Assembly: GCA_015654985.1 (NCBI GenBank)
Contig: JAATFW010000343.1
Coordinates: 1-37,216, forward strand
Reading direction: 5' to 3'
Source: Sphingobacteriales bacterium
Lineage (GTDB): Bacteria; Bacteroidota; Bacteroidia; Sphingobacteriales; Sphingobacteriaceae
Length of the DNA stretch: 37,216 nt
A model generated the notes under the pieces. That model worked only from the letters and a program-made list of their open reading frames with translations. It was not told where the DNA came from and did not search any database. This document shows, one piece after another, positions 17,323 to 25,572 of the stretch. The number at the start of each line of letters is the position of its first letter. Within the stretch, counting starts at the first letter, position 1. The position numbers and the translations under genes were made by a program.

Positions 17323-17440
17323 TTTTTTGTTTGTTACTGTTTTGTTCTTAAGCTTAAGTTCCTGCGGCCTGTTCAGGAAGAAATGTAATTGTCCTCATTT
17401 TTACGGAAACCAGCCGGGGAGAACTGCAGCAGAAAAGTAG
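17306..17440 (+). CDS. 44-residue putative lipoprotein with a Cys-x-Cys motif
   Basis: The track lists an ORF from 17246, but its first 20 codons are VanZ sequence in another frame. The ATG at 17306 gives MKSLRNFLFVTVLFLSLSSC, a textbook lipoprotein signal with lipobox LSSC and lipidated Cys20. The mature peptide is only about 25 residues and basic, with a second Cys pair (KKCNCPHF, Cys27 and Cys29). The gene overlaps the vanZ 3' end by 17 bp and ends 28 bp before the feoA promoter, so it belongs to the gcvH-vanZ transcript. I do not recognise a named family. A metal- or thiol-related role is possible but only suggested by CxC. Confidence 0.65.
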   Translation: MKSLRNFLFVTVLFLSLSSCGLFRKKCNCPHFYGNQPGRTAAEK

Positions 17441-17468
17441 AAGATAAATTCCTTTCTTTTTTTGCTTA

Positions 17469-17500
17469 TTTGGATTTAATTCAAATAAGGCCTATCTTTG
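17469..17500 (+). promoter_or_regulatory. feoAB promoter
   Basis: TTTG (17469-17472), a 20-bp spacer and TATCTTTG (17493-17500) form a near-perfect Bacteroidota promoter ending 15 nt before the feoA ATG. ATTCAAATAAGGCC in the spacer could hold an operator, but I see no clear Fur-box palindrome. Confidence 0.7.
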
Positions 17501-17515
17501 GAAAGTTTAAAAAAT

Positions 17516-17734
17516 ATGAAGCTATCACAACTGAAACCAGGGCAAACGGGTATTATCAAGGAATTTACAGATCTTGAAATGTCAATTAAGTTAATGGAAA
17601 TGGGATGCCTCCCGGGTGAATCTATTTGTGTAGAAAGGTTCGCACCTCTGGGCGATCCGATGGCAATTACTGTATCCGGTTATCAGTTAAGCCTTCGTAA
17701 GCTTGAGGCTTCGACGATTATATTACATAAGTGA
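17516..17734 (+). CDS. feoA: Ferrous iron transport protein A
   Basis: FeoA is a small cytoplasmic SH3-like protein that assists FeoB in Fe(II) uptake. From the ATG at 17516 it is 72 residues (MKLSQLKPGQTGIIKEF). The track start at 17498 is a TTG inside the -7 box and can be dismissed. Typical FeoA elements are MSIKLMEMGCLPGESI (the usual LxxMGxxPG), GDPMAITVSGYQLSLRKLEA and a C-terminal beta strand. It is 3 bp from feoB, so the two are translated together. Confidence 0.95.
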   Translation: MKLSQLKPGQTGIIKEFTDLEMSIKLMEMGCLPGESICVERFAPLGDPMAITVSGYQLSLRKLEASTIILHK

Positions 17735-17737
17735 TAG

Positions 17738-19852
17738 GTGAGCGGTGATCTGAAGGTTGCTCTAGTTGGAAACCCCAACACAGGAAAATCTACTCTTTTT
17801 AATGTTTTAACCGGTTTAAATCAGAAGATAGGGAATTTCCCCGGGGTTACCGTAGATAAAAAAACAGGTACCTGCAAGCTTCCCGATGGTAGAAGTGCCC
17901 TTATAGTTGACCTTCCGGGTACTTATAGCCTGTATCCCAAAAGTAAAGACGAAAGCATTGTTTTTGAAATTCTCGCTGATAAAAGCAATCCTGTACATCC
18001 CGATATTATTGTAATAGTTTCTGATGCCTCTAATCTTAAACGTAACCTCCTGCTTTATACTCAGGTAGCCGACCTTAAAATTCCGGTTCTTATCGCTCTT
18101 AATATGATGGACCTGACAAAAAAGGCGGGTACTCATATTGATATTGATAGTCTTTCATTAAAGCTTGGCGTTCAGATAGTACCTGTTTCTGCCCGTCAGG
18201 GTGAAAATATAGACAAGCTAAAAGAAGCGATAAGTTTTACTTCTGTCGTTCCGCTGCAGCACGATACTATTGAGGTTAAGGAGCTTGCTCCTGGTTTAAT
18301 CAGTAAGATACAGGAGGAACTGCATTTGGATAAACCCTACACGGCTCTTCAGTTTGCCCATCAGCATGAGAATCTGCGGTTTCTGTCGAAACAGGAGAGC
18401 GACCGGGTAGAAGAGATTGAACAGGAGTTTTCTTTCCATTCACAAAAAGCGCAGGCAGCCGAAACGATTGCCAGGTATCATTTTATTAACGGCCTCCTTT
18501 CTGACACGGTGAAGTATAAGGCCGGTGTAGAAGCTGAAACATTCAGTAATAAGATTGACAGAGTACTTACCCACAAAATATGGGGATTCTTTATCTTTTT
18601 TGCTGTACTCTTTCTGATCTTTCAATCTATTTTTGCATGGTCTGAATATCCGATGTCGCTGATAGAGGCTCTCTTTGTGTGGCTTACTGAGCTTGTGCAT
18701 AAGCTGTTGCCGGCAGGAGTATTTACGGCTCTCCTTACTGATGGAATTCTGGCTGGTTTAAGCGGCGTTCTTGTCTTTATTCCTCAGATTGCCATTCTTT
18801 TTGCCTTTATATCCATTCTGGAAGATACCGGCTATATGTCGAGGGTAACCTTTATGATGGATAAAATAATGCGTAAAGTAGGGCTTAACGGTAAGTCGGT
18901 TGTTCCGATGATCGGCGGACTTGCCTGTGCCGTCCCCGCTATTATGAGTACCCGCAATATAGGGAACTGGAAAGACAGGATGATTACCATTATGGTGACT
19001 CCTTTGGTAAGCTGTTCGGCCCGTCTGCCAATATATACTGTACTGATCTCTTTGGTTGTGCCGGATAAGAAGGTAGCAGGCCTTATAAATATGCAGGGTA
19101 TAGCTTTGATGGCAATGTATGTGCTGAGCATTACAATGGCAATTTTTGTTGCCTGGGTAATGAAATATCTGCTGAAAGCGCGTGAAAAAGGTTATTTTAT
19201 TATGGAACTTCCGGTATACCGCCTTCCACGCTGGGATAATGTGCTGCTGACAATGTATGAAAAGGTAAAAACCTTTGTATTCGAGGCGGGAAAGATCATT
19301 ATAGCTATTTCTATTGTGCTTTGGGTACTTGCAACTTACGGCCCCCCGGGGAAACATGCCGAAATTGAAAAGAAATACCGCTCTGCCGCATATGTAAATA
19401 AGTACAATACTGAAGAACTTAACCTGCACCGTTCGTCCGAAATGCTGGAAACTTCTTATGCCGGGGTTATCGGGAAGGTTATTGAACCCGTAATCAAACC
19501 CCTTGGTTACGACTGGAAAATTGGTATCGCCCTTATTACCTCTTTTGCCGCACGGGAGGTATTTGTTGGAACAATGGCTACTATTTATAGTGTCAGCAAC
19601 GATGATGCACATATTTCTTCGGTAGGCGAAAAGATGCATCAGGCGCGTAACCCTGAAACCGGCCTGCCTGTATTTACTCTGGCTTCATCCTTCTCTTTAA
19701 TGGTCTTTTATGCCTTTGCCATGCAATGTATGAGTACTCTTGCTGTAGTTTACAGAGAGACAAAGAGCTGGAAATGGCCCCTTATTCAGTTTGTTTATAT
19801 GACAGCGCTGGCTTATATTGCGAGCCTGATAGTCTATAACTTGCTTAAATAA
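17738..19852 (+). CDS. feoB: Ferrous iron transport protein B (GTPase-coupled Fe(II) permease)
   Basis: FeoB imports Fe(II) across the inner membrane. The 704-residue protein starts with GTG at 17738, immediately after feoA. The N-terminal G domain shows G1 GNPNTGKS (residues 10-17), G2 NFPGVTVD, G3 DLPGTYS, G4 NMMD and G5-like VSARQGENIDK. A helical domain precedes the membrane part. The gate-type membrane domain has GVLVFIPQIAILFAFISILE, MIGGLACAVPAIMSTR and VSCSARLPIYTVL (the conserved Cys gate), then AAREVFVGTMATIYS. The typical length is 650-800 residues. No feoC is present. Regulation by iron is likely but no operator was identified. Confidence 0.98.
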   Translation: MSGDLKVALVGNPNTGKSTLFNVLTGLNQKIGNFPGVTVDKKTGTCKLPDGRSALIVDLPGTYSLYPKSKDESIVFEILADKSNPVHPDIIVIVSDASNLKRNLLLYTQVADLKIPVLIALNMMDLTKKAGTHIDIDSLSLKLGVQIVPVSARQGENIDKLKEAISFTSVVPLQHDTIEVKELAPGLISKIQEELHLDKPYTALQFAHQHENLRFLSKQESDRVEEIEQEFSFHSQKAQAAETIARYHFINGLLSDTVKYKAGVEAETFSNKIDRVLTHKIWGFFIFFAVLFLIFQSIFAWSEYPMSLIEALFVWLTELVHKLLPAGVFTALLTDGILAGLSGVLVFIPQIAILFAFISILEDTGYMSRVTFMMDKIMRKVGLNGKSVVPMIGGLACAVPAIMSTRNIGNWKDRMITIMVTPLVSCSARLPIYTVLISLVVPDKKVAGLINMQGIALMAMYVLSITMAIFVAWVMKYLLKAREKGYFIMELPVYRLPRWDNVLLTMYEKVKTFVFEAGKIIIAISIVLWVLATYGPPGKHAEIEKKYRSAAYVNKYNTEELNLHRSSEMLETSYAGVIGKVIEPVIKPLGYDWKIGIALITSFAAREVFVGTMATIYSVSNDDAHISSVGEKMHQARNPETGLPVFTLASSFSLMVFYAFAMQCMSTLAVVYRETKSWKWPLIQFVYMTALAYIASLIVYNLLK

Positions 19853-19865
19853 TAATTTTTCTTTT

Positions 19866-20471
19866 GTGGATAAGGTTAAAATACTTTCCAAATACATTCC
19901 TGAAGAAGCTGCATTTCTCATTAGCCGCTGGATCGATTATTTTAAATGTGATTTCAAAGTATCAGGAAACAGGAATACCAAATTCGGTGATTTCAGGCCG
20001 GGACAGAATGGAGAAAATGACCGTATCTCGGTAAACTACGATCTTAATTCTTATGCTTTTCTTATAACTACAGTGCATGAATTTGCACATCTTGTAACTT
20101 GGAAGGAACATAAAGGCAGGGTAAAACCTCATGGAGCCGAATGGAAGCTTAATTTCAGGAAAATGATGCAGCCATTTTTTGAAAAAGAGATTTTTCCTGA
20201 TGACCTTCATAAGGCTGTTACCCGGTATCTTGCAAATCCTGCTGCCTCGAGCTGCAGTGATATCAGCCTGTTCAGGGCTCTGAAGAAATATGACAGAGAT
20301 ACAGGTTTTAATACGGTTGAAAGTCTCCCTGTTAAAACAGTATTTATGTTAAAAGATGGAAGGACCTTTCAGAAAGGCCATCTTCTAAGAAAGCGCTATA
20401 GCTGTAAGGAAATAAATAGCGGAAGGGTTTATCTTTTTAATCCTATGGCAGAAGTATTTCCGGTTAAGTAA
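19866..20471 (+). CDS. SprT-like zinc metallopeptidase-fold protein
   Basis: This 201-residue cytoplasmic protein starts with GTG at 19866, 13 bp after feoB. The SprT-like core has the zinc motif HEFAHLVTWKEHKG (HExxH at residues 71-75) with the expected third ligand in KPHGAEWKLNFRKMM (His89). The C-terminal half would hold the SprT zinc ribbon, but I see only one candidate Cys in a conserved-looking position (RYSCKEINSGRVYLF), so the ribbon may be degenerate. Eukaryotic SprT relatives cleave DNA-protein crosslinks, whereas bacterial members are poorly characterised. Its linkage to feoAB may be chance readthrough. It converges on the next gene with only 9 bp between the stop codons. Confidence 0.85.
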   Translation: MDKVKILSKYIPEEAAFLISRWIDYFKCDFKVSGNRNTKFGDFRPGQNGENDRISVNYDLNSYAFLITTVHEFAHLVTWKEHKGRVKPHGAEWKLNFRKMMQPFFEKEIFPDDLHKAVTRYLANPAASSCSDISLFRALKKYDRDTGFNTVESLPVKTVFMLKDGRTFQKGHLLRKRYSCKEINSGRVYLFNPMAEVFPVK

Positions 20472-20485
20472 GTTAGTAGCTTACT
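20467..20485. terminator. Weak hairpin spanning two convergent stop codons
   Basis: AGTAAG (20467-20472) pairs with CTTACT (20480-20485) around a 7-nt loop, and both converging stop codons lie in or beside the stem. T-rich sequence (TTTCGTTTT) follows on the plus strand. A six-pair stem is weak, so the terminator role is tentative. Confidence 0.3.
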
Positions 20486-21281
20486 GCTTATTTCGTTTTA
20501 ATCCTCCGCCTTTATATACAGCTTCATTGTCGTCTGTGACGTCCCATTTAAGATCGAGCTTAACGCCGTCATATCTGCCGGGGTTTGAAGAGAGTTCTTT
20601 GATAAGATCGTCTTCCTTGTCTACTCTTATTACAGCCCTGAACGCATTGAGTTCATCTCTTGACAGGATTAAATATTTTGCCTTTGGATATTCTGTTATA
20701 CCATCAAAAACAAGGTTGAATTTGCCCCGCTGGTTGAGTGCGTCTTCCATGGAAGGAATATCATGAAGCGGATCTTTCGGTTCAGGCCCTGTCTGGATAA
20801 AAGGATTTTTTTCAGGTCCGGTATTATCCCCGGCTTTTTTTTGCTCTGTATAGAACAGAATATTATTTCTGAAGTAAGCATTAATTAATGCTTTGGATTG
20901 AACAACGTTATATGGCGCAGAACTTACCTGATAAAGCAGGAGTTTGTCTTTTTTTATATAATATCGTTTTTCGGTATTCCCATCGCCGCTATTGACTTTC
21001 TCTATATAGAGAACAGGTAAGCTGTTATTCATATATTTTGTAATGCTGAATGAGCGATCACCCGAAGAATATACGAGGCTCACCTCTTTTTCAAGGGCAG
21101 GGATAAGCTGGTTTATAGAATCTGCATAAGTTTTGATCGCACTTTCGTCAGGAAGGTTTTCCCGGGGTGTTTCTAACCCGGTCTGTGGATGATCGGGCTG
21201 CAGTTTATTACAGGAAATTATGAAAATTATAAAAAGAATAATTGCAGCAATTGTTCCCGGCACATGTCCAGCCTTCTTCAT
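20481..21281 (-). CDS. Putative lipoprotein of unknown function
   Basis: This 266-residue protein is not recognised as a named family. The N-terminus is hydrophobic (residues 10-23) and ends in a lipobox-like IISCNK, so Cys24 is probably lipidated. The mature part is hydrophilic, with a proline/charge-rich linker (QPDHPQTGLETPRENLPDES) and a central region of beta-strand character (LVYSSGDRSFSITKYMNNSL). A second half reads GITEYPKAKYLILSRDELNA and ends in basic residues (GGLKRNKQ). It is transcribed alone, divergent from the DUF4198 gene and convergent with the SprT-like gene. No catalytic motif was seen. Confidence 0.75.
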   Translation of the reverse strand: MKKAGHVPGTIAAIILFIIFIISCNKLQPDHPQTGLETPRENLPDESAIKTYADSINQLIPALEKEVSLVYSSGDRSFSITKYMNNSLPVLYIEKVNSGDGNTEKRYYIKKDKLLLYQVSSAPYNVVQSKALINAYFRNNILFYTEQKKAGDNTGPEKNPFIQTGPEPKDPLHDIPSMEDALNQRGKFNLVFDGITEYPKAKYLILSRDELNAFRAVIRVDKEDDLIKELSSNPGRYDGVKLDLKWDVTDDNEAVYKGGGLKRNKQ

Positions 21282-21496
21282 GGTAAAATAGTTCTATCTG
21301 TATAATTATAAGATAATCTAATGCCAAAAGCATCCATGTCGCTGAATGATTGTTTAAGGCGGAATACCTTTTACCGTCTTTCACCGTTTGTATAAAAAAG
21401 AGTGCAGTGTGTTGCTTTTACAGGCAAAAATTTAATTATTTATCATTCATTATGAAAATTTTACCTGAATAGGTTTTATGCACCTCCGAAACTTTG

Positions 21497-21504
21497 TAAG
21501 TTTG
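21497..21504 (+). promoter_or_regulatory. -7 box (TAAGTTTG) for the DUF4198/OmpA gene pair
   Basis: TAAGTTTG matches TAnnTTTG and ends 18 nt before the ATG at 21523. At a 19-bp spacing the -33 position reads TTTT (21474-21477) instead of TTTG. It also indicates that the track's earlier ATG at 21478 lies inside the promoter. Confidence 0.5.
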
Positions 21505-21522
21505 AGCTCAAGAAAGACTAAA

Positions 21523-22305
21523 ATGAAATACCTGTTCTGCTCATTATTAATTATCTGCTCAGTTAATTTGCTTTGTGCCCAGAGTTACTACCTTGTTCCT
21601 TCCAGTTTTTTTCTGGAGAAAGGACAAATGACCGGGATCGGAGTTTTTTATGGGAAAGGCTTTGACACGCTGAAAGCAAAGAGAACTCCAATTTCGCAGC
21701 TTTCTGAAGCCAGGTTATATGCTGAGGGTAAGCCGGTAAACCTGCTTCCGGAGGGCGGGAGTACACTAACTTATTTGTCAGTTCAGTTACCAGGTTCCGG
21801 TATTGGTCTCATTACAGCAAAAAAAGAAGTAAAGATAACTGAGATAGAGAGAGAAGATTTGATACGGCAGTTTTCAGGAGAAGGGTTTACTGATCTTTCA
21901 GAAAAGATAGCTGATAAAGATGAGTTTGATATCAATAATATCTTTGAGGCAAAAACCTTATTGATGGCTTCCAGGTCCGGAGGTAACTATTACAGTGAGA
22001 AAGCCGGCCAGGAACTGGAGCTTACTTTATCTCAAAATCCGTATAAGCTGCATTATGGCGAGGATATTGCAGTACAGGTGCTTTTCAGGGGAAAGCCGCT
22101 GGCAAAAGTACATACTGAAGTATATACCAAAACTCTGAATGGAAGTATCTTTGTTGCTGAATACCTTTCAGATGAAGAGGGTAAGGTGTATGTAAAGCTT
22201 AACAGGTCCGGCGAATGGATGATCAGGGCGGTTCATATTTTGCCTGCTGATCAGGGTATTGATTATAATCGCTGGAGTTCCTCTTACAGTTTCGGATTCA
22301 GATAG
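21523..22305 (+). CDS. DUF4198-family periplasmic protein
   Basis: This exported protein of about 260 residues starts at the ATG at 21523; the track's 21478 start overlaps the promoter. A signal peptide (MKYLFCSLLIICSVNLLCAQ) is followed by SYYLVPSSFFLEKGQ, the typical opening of DUF4198 proteins. The C-terminal half carries the Ig-like domain of the family (QNPYKLHYGEDIAVQVLFRG, then VYVKLNRSGEWMIRAVHILP, then the last strand SFGFR). Some DUF4198 proteins accompany nickel/cobalt uptake or TonB receptors. Here there is no such neighbour, so no substrate is assigned. It is 30 bp upstream of an OmpA-like lipoprotein and is probably cotranscribed with it. Confidence 0.8.
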   Translation: MKYLFCSLLIICSVNLLCAQSYYLVPSSFFLEKGQMTGIGVFYGKGFDTLKAKRTPISQLSEARLYAEGKPVNLLPEGGSTLTYLSVQLPGSGIGLITAKKEVKITEIEREDLIRQFSGEGFTDLSEKIADKDEFDINNIFEAKTLLMASRSGGNYYSEKAGQELELTLSQNPYKLHYGEDIAVQVLFRGKPLAKVHTEVYTKTLNGSIFVAEYLSDEEGKVYVKLNRSGEWMIRAVHILPADQGIDYNRWSSSYSFGFR

Positions 22306-22335
22306 ATTTAACACTAAAATATATAATTATTACTT

Positions 22336-22854
22336 ATGAGAAAAATGATATCCCTTGCAGCAATCATTGGCCTGACAGTTTTATTTTCCTGTAAAAGTAA
22401 AAAGCCTCTTGTTGCCGATTCTACCCAATCCGGCCTTAATACCGATGTTCAGTATGATGCCTACAGAAATAAGATTCCCGGAACACAGGTAGAACGCGTA
22501 GACAAAAGTATCAGAGTCACTTTTGATTCTGAAATCCTGTTTCCTATTAATTCTTCTTATCTTACTAAGGACGCCGAAAAAAGCATCAAAACTCTTGTAG
22601 ACATCGTAAAGCAACAGGGGAATGCTAAGATAGTTATTGAAGGCCATTCGGATAAAACCGGTACTCCGGAGTATAACAAATGGCTTTCTGAGAAGAGAGC
22701 GGTTTCGGTAAAAACGATGGCTGTTAGCCTTGGCTTGCCTGAAGGCACCGTCTCTACCATTGGTTATGGAGATACGAAGCCGGTGGCCGACAATCGTACG
22801 CCTGAAGGACGTGCCAGGAACAGAAGGGTAGAAGTAATTATCACTCCTCTGTAG
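22336..22854 (+). CDS. OmpA-family peptidoglycan-binding lipoprotein
   Basis: This 172-residue outer-membrane lipoprotein is of the Pal/YiaD type. The signal peptide ends in a lipobox (VLFSC, Cys19). The OmpA C-terminal domain occupies roughly residues 55-172: ITVTFDSEILFPINSSYL-like text (RVTFDSEILFPINSSYL), VIEGHSDKTGTPEYNKWLSE with the Asp that contacts diaminopimelate, and YGDTKPVADNRTPEGRARNR with the binding Arg. It should anchor the outer membrane to the cell wall. Its last 14 bp overlap the 3' end of the convergent lytic transglycosylase gene. Confidence 0.93.
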   Translation: MRKMISLAAIIGLTVLFSCKSKKPLVADSTQSGLNTDVQYDAYRNKIPGTQVERVDKSIRVTFDSEILFPINSSYLTKDAEKSIKTLVDIVKQQGNAKIVIEGHSDKTGTPEYNKWLSEKRAVSVKTMAVSLGLPEGTVSTIGYGDTKPVADNRTPEGRARNRRVEVIITPL

Positions 22855-24049
22855 TCGTCATGCCTTTCCGGGCAGTGGAAGACGGTAATGCCAGGGAAAG
22901 AGCCTTCACCGGAAAGATCTTAAGGATCTGTCCCGGAACGATTGCAGTTGTTTTAAGCTTATTCCATACTTTAATATCCTGAACTTCTATGCCATATTGA
23001 TTGGCAATGGTAAGGATCGTTTCTCCTTTTTTTACTTTGTGATTGATTGATTCGGTACCGTTGTTTTGATAAGACGCATTTATGAGTTTGGGCCCCGCCT
23101 CTTTATTCAGGTTCAGTACTTCATATAAAGTATTGTAAGAAAGCTTGGTGGTAACCGGGATCACTACAGCTTTAGGACTTTCCGAACTGCCGTTAATGAT
23201 TTGCTTTTTATAAGACGCATTCAATACGTTTAATTCTTCAGGATCTATATTGGCCGCACGGGCAATATCATTTAATGATACAGTGCTGTTCACTGTTATA
23301 ACGTCTGTATTAATATGAAAATCAGGGTCTGATGGATTTATATTATGTTTCCAGTAATTATTCATTACGTAAGCGGTAGCAATAAAGGCGGGAACATAAT
23401 TTCGGGTCTCTACCGGTAAATAATCGCGTATTGACCAAAAATCTTTTTTCCCTCCTGCTTTTTGTATTGCCCATTTTATGTTATTGCGGCCGCAGTTATA
23501 AGAAGCAATAGCCAGAAGCCAGTCGTCGTACAGGAAATAAGAGTCGAGAAGATAACTTGCAGCAGCATTACATGACTTTACGGGGTCTTTCCGTTCGTCT
23601 ACCCAGTCGTCTATCTTAAGGCCGTATATTTTCCCCGTATCATACATAAACTGCCAGAGACCAGTAGCTCCCACTCTTGATACAGCATTAGGGTTGAGGG
23701 ATGACTCAATAACCGAAATGTACTTTAATTCCTCAGGCACGTTCCTGTCCTTTAAAACCTTATCGTAGATAGGGAAGTAATATTTAGCCAGTCCAAGTAC
23801 CTTGGCAAAGCGGGCTTTCTGAGTGGTGGTGTAAGTATCAATAAATTTTTGAACGTATTCGTTATAAGAGAGAGGTACCTTATCCTGGATGATCTCAAGG
23901 GACTGTTTAAATGTTAACGAATCAGAAGGTTTTGAATTGGTTGTTAAAAATTGTTTGCTACCAGTTGTTGCCATGCCTGCTGTTGAGATCGACATACAAA
24001 TCGCTCCAACGAGCAAAAACAGGGCTGAGGCCGTAGTTTTTCTCATCAT
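22841..24049 (-). CDS. MltD-like membrane-bound lytic murein transglycosylase (SLT domain plus LysM)
   Basis: This enzyme cuts the peptidoglycan glycan strand to form 1,6-anhydro-MurNAc ends. From the ATG at 24049 (402 residues) the protein has a signal peptide starting MMRKTTASALFLLVGAICMS; the track's 24073 start adds eight residues. The SLT domain shows the catalytic Glu in VIESSLNPNAVSRVGATGLW, then QFMYDTGKIYGLKIDDWVDE and IASYNCGRNNIKWAI. A degenerate LysM-like segment and one clear C-terminal LysM (HKVKKGETILTIANQYGIEV) should bind peptidoglycan. The gene lies 54 bp after gatA and probably shares its transcript. The 3' end overlaps the convergent OmpA-like gene. Confidence 0.92.
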   Translation of the reverse strand: MMRKTTASALFLLVGAICMSISTAGMATTGSKQFLTTNSKPSDSLTFKQSLEIIQDKVPLSYNEYVQKFIDTYTTTQKARFAKVLGLAKYYFPIYDKVLKDRNVPEELKYISVIESSLNPNAVSRVGATGLWQFMYDTGKIYGLKIDDWVDERKDPVKSCNAAASYLLDSYFLYDDWLLAIASYNCGRNNIKWAIQKAGGKKDFWSIRDYLPVETRNYVPAFIATAYVMNNYWKHNINPSDPDFHINTDVITVNSTVSLNDIARAANIDPEELNVLNASYKKQIINGSSESPKAVVIPVTTKLSYNTLYEVLNLNKEAGPKLINASYQNNGTESINHKVKKGETILTIANQYGIEVQDIKVWNKLKTTAIVPGQILKIFPVKALSLALPSSTARKGMTTTEE

Positions 24050-24103
24050 ACTTATCCTTTTGCCGCGAGGCACGTTAAAATTTAATTTCCCCTTTATCCT
24101 AAA

Positions 24104-25537
24104 TTACCGGCCTTTTGTTACATCCATCAGATATTTTGAAAAAGCAAGCAGTTCGTTCTCTCCAAATCGTTTTCCGATCAATTGAATTCCTAACGGTAAA
24201 TTTTTACTGTTATTGTCCAGCGGAAGCGAAATTGCGGGGATTCCGGCAAGAGAAGCCTGTACCGTGAATATATCCGCAAGATACATTACTACCGGGTCAT
24301 CGGTTTTTTCTCCCAATCCAAAAGCGGGACCGGGTGAAGTAGGCAGTAAAATGAAATCATGATAGCTCAGGATCTCTTCAGTTTTATTACGGATTAGCCG
24401 CCTAACTCTCTGTGCCTTATCATAAAAAGCATCGTAATGCCCTGAACTTAATACAAAAGTTCCAAGCAGGATGCGACGCTTTACCTCTGTTCCGAAACCT
24501 TCAGATCGGGATTTCTTATAAGTAGATTCAAGGTCGGTGGCATTATCGCTTCGGTAACCGTAATGCACCCCGTCGTATCTTGCCAGGTTAGAGGAGGCCT
24601 CTGCCATGGTAAGAATGTAGTAGGTTGGAACTACATAATCGAGGTACGGAAAAGAAACCGGCTCTACAGTGTGCCCCTCGTCCTGTAATTTTTTTATGGT
24701 GGCCTCCATAAGCGCCTTCACTTCCGGATCAAGGCCTTCACTTTCCAGCGTTTCGGGAAGATATGCAATCCTCTTTTTGCCGCTGACATTAAGGTGCTGC
24801 GAGTAGGCCGGCACCGGCAACGTTGAAGAAGTACTGTCGTATTCGTCCTTTCCTGCAATAACTTCCATGATTATGGCGGCATCTTCTACAGAGGTAGTAA
24901 GAGGCCCCACCTGATCAAATGATGATGCGTAGGCTACAATGCCATGGCGTGATACTCTTCCATAAGTGGGTTTTAAGCCAACAACTCCGCAAAAAGAGGC
25001 GGGCTGGCGCACAGATCCGCCTGTATCAGTTCCGAGAGCTGCCATACATAATCCCGCCTGCACGGCAACGGCAGAACCACCGGAAGAACCACCGGAAACT
25101 TTTGTATTATCGGCATAGTTTTTTACGGGTCCAAACCAGGAATTTTCGTTAGAGCCCCCCATAGCAAATTCATCACAGTTCAGCCTTCCTATAATAATAG
25201 CATCTTCTGCAAGTAAACGTTCTACAACAGTAGATGAGAATATCGATTTATAATTTTCAAGAATTTTAGAACCTGCAGAAATGTGGTGATCCCGGTAACA
25301 TATTAAATCCTTTATACCAATGATCAGGCCTGCGAGCCTGCCCGCTTTTTTCCGGCTGATTTTATCCTGAATTTCTGCTGCACGCTGTAATGCCTCATTC
25401 TCATAGACTTCAATAAATGCATTCAGATATCTGTGGGCTTTAATACGTTCAAGATATTCTTCAACAAGATTCTTTAAATTCAACCTGCCTTCTTTTATTC
25501 CAGCCTGTACTGTATTTAGGGAAGAATGATGTTCCAT
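24104..25537 (-). CDS. gatA: Asp-tRNA(Asn)/Glu-tRNA(Gln) amidotransferase subunit A
   Basis: GatA is the amidase subunit of GatCAB, which makes Gln-tRNA(Gln) and Asn-tRNA(Asn) by transamidation. The ATG at 25537 (477 residues) is preferred over the track's 25552, because it follows the promoter directly and gives the usual GatA start. The amidase signature residues are all present: catalytic Lys in IIGIKDLICY (about residue 76), cis-Ser in KVSGGSSGGSAVAVQAG and nucleophile Ser in GTDTGGSVRQPASF. YGRVSRHGIVAYASSFDQVG and RRILLGTFVLSSGHYDAFYD are GatA-specific. gatB and gatC are elsewhere. The upstream tatA terminator isolates this gene from the tat operon. Confidence 0.97.
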   Translation of the reverse strand: MEHHSSLNTVQAGIKEGRLNLKNLVEEYLERIKAHRYLNAFIEVYENEALQRAAEIQDKISRKKAGRLAGLIIGIKDLICYRDHHISAGSKILENYKSIFSSTVVERLLAEDAIIIGRLNCDEFAMGGSNENSWFGPVKNYADNTKVSGGSSGGSAVAVQAGLCMAALGTDTGGSVRQPASFCGVVGLKPTYGRVSRHGIVAYASSFDQVGPLTTSVEDAAIIMEVIAGKDEYDSTSSTLPVPAYSQHLNVSGKKRIAYLPETLESEGLDPEVKALMEATIKKLQDEGHTVEPVSFPYLDYVVPTYYILTMAEASSNLARYDGVHYGYRSDNATDLESTYKKSRSEGFGTEVKRRILLGTFVLSSGHYDAFYDKAQRVRRLIRNKTEEILSYHDFILLPTSPGPAFGLGEKTDDPVVMYLADIFTVQASLAGIPAISLPLDNNSKNLPLGIQLIGKRFGENELLAFSKYLMDVTKGR

Positions 25538-25541
25538 GGCG

Positions 25542-25549
25542 TGAAGGTA
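25542..25549 (-). promoter_or_regulatory. Candidate -7 box (TACCTTCA) directly before gatA
   Basis: Read on the minus strand, TACCTTCA ends exactly 4 nt before the gatA ATG. Nineteen bp further upstream is the T-run of the tatA terminator (25568-25572), which could serve as a weak -33 element. Because the terminator closes only 30 bp before gatA, the gatA promoter must lie in this short gap. Confidence 0.4.
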
Positions 25550-25572
25550 CACATTTCTCTTAAATGGAAAAA

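Noticed and set aside
18758-19639. 293-codon minus-strand ORF opposite feoB
   Set aside because: It is a shadow of the membrane half of FeoB. It is rich in His/Tyr/Asn and has no domain, while the plus frame has intact FeoB motifs.
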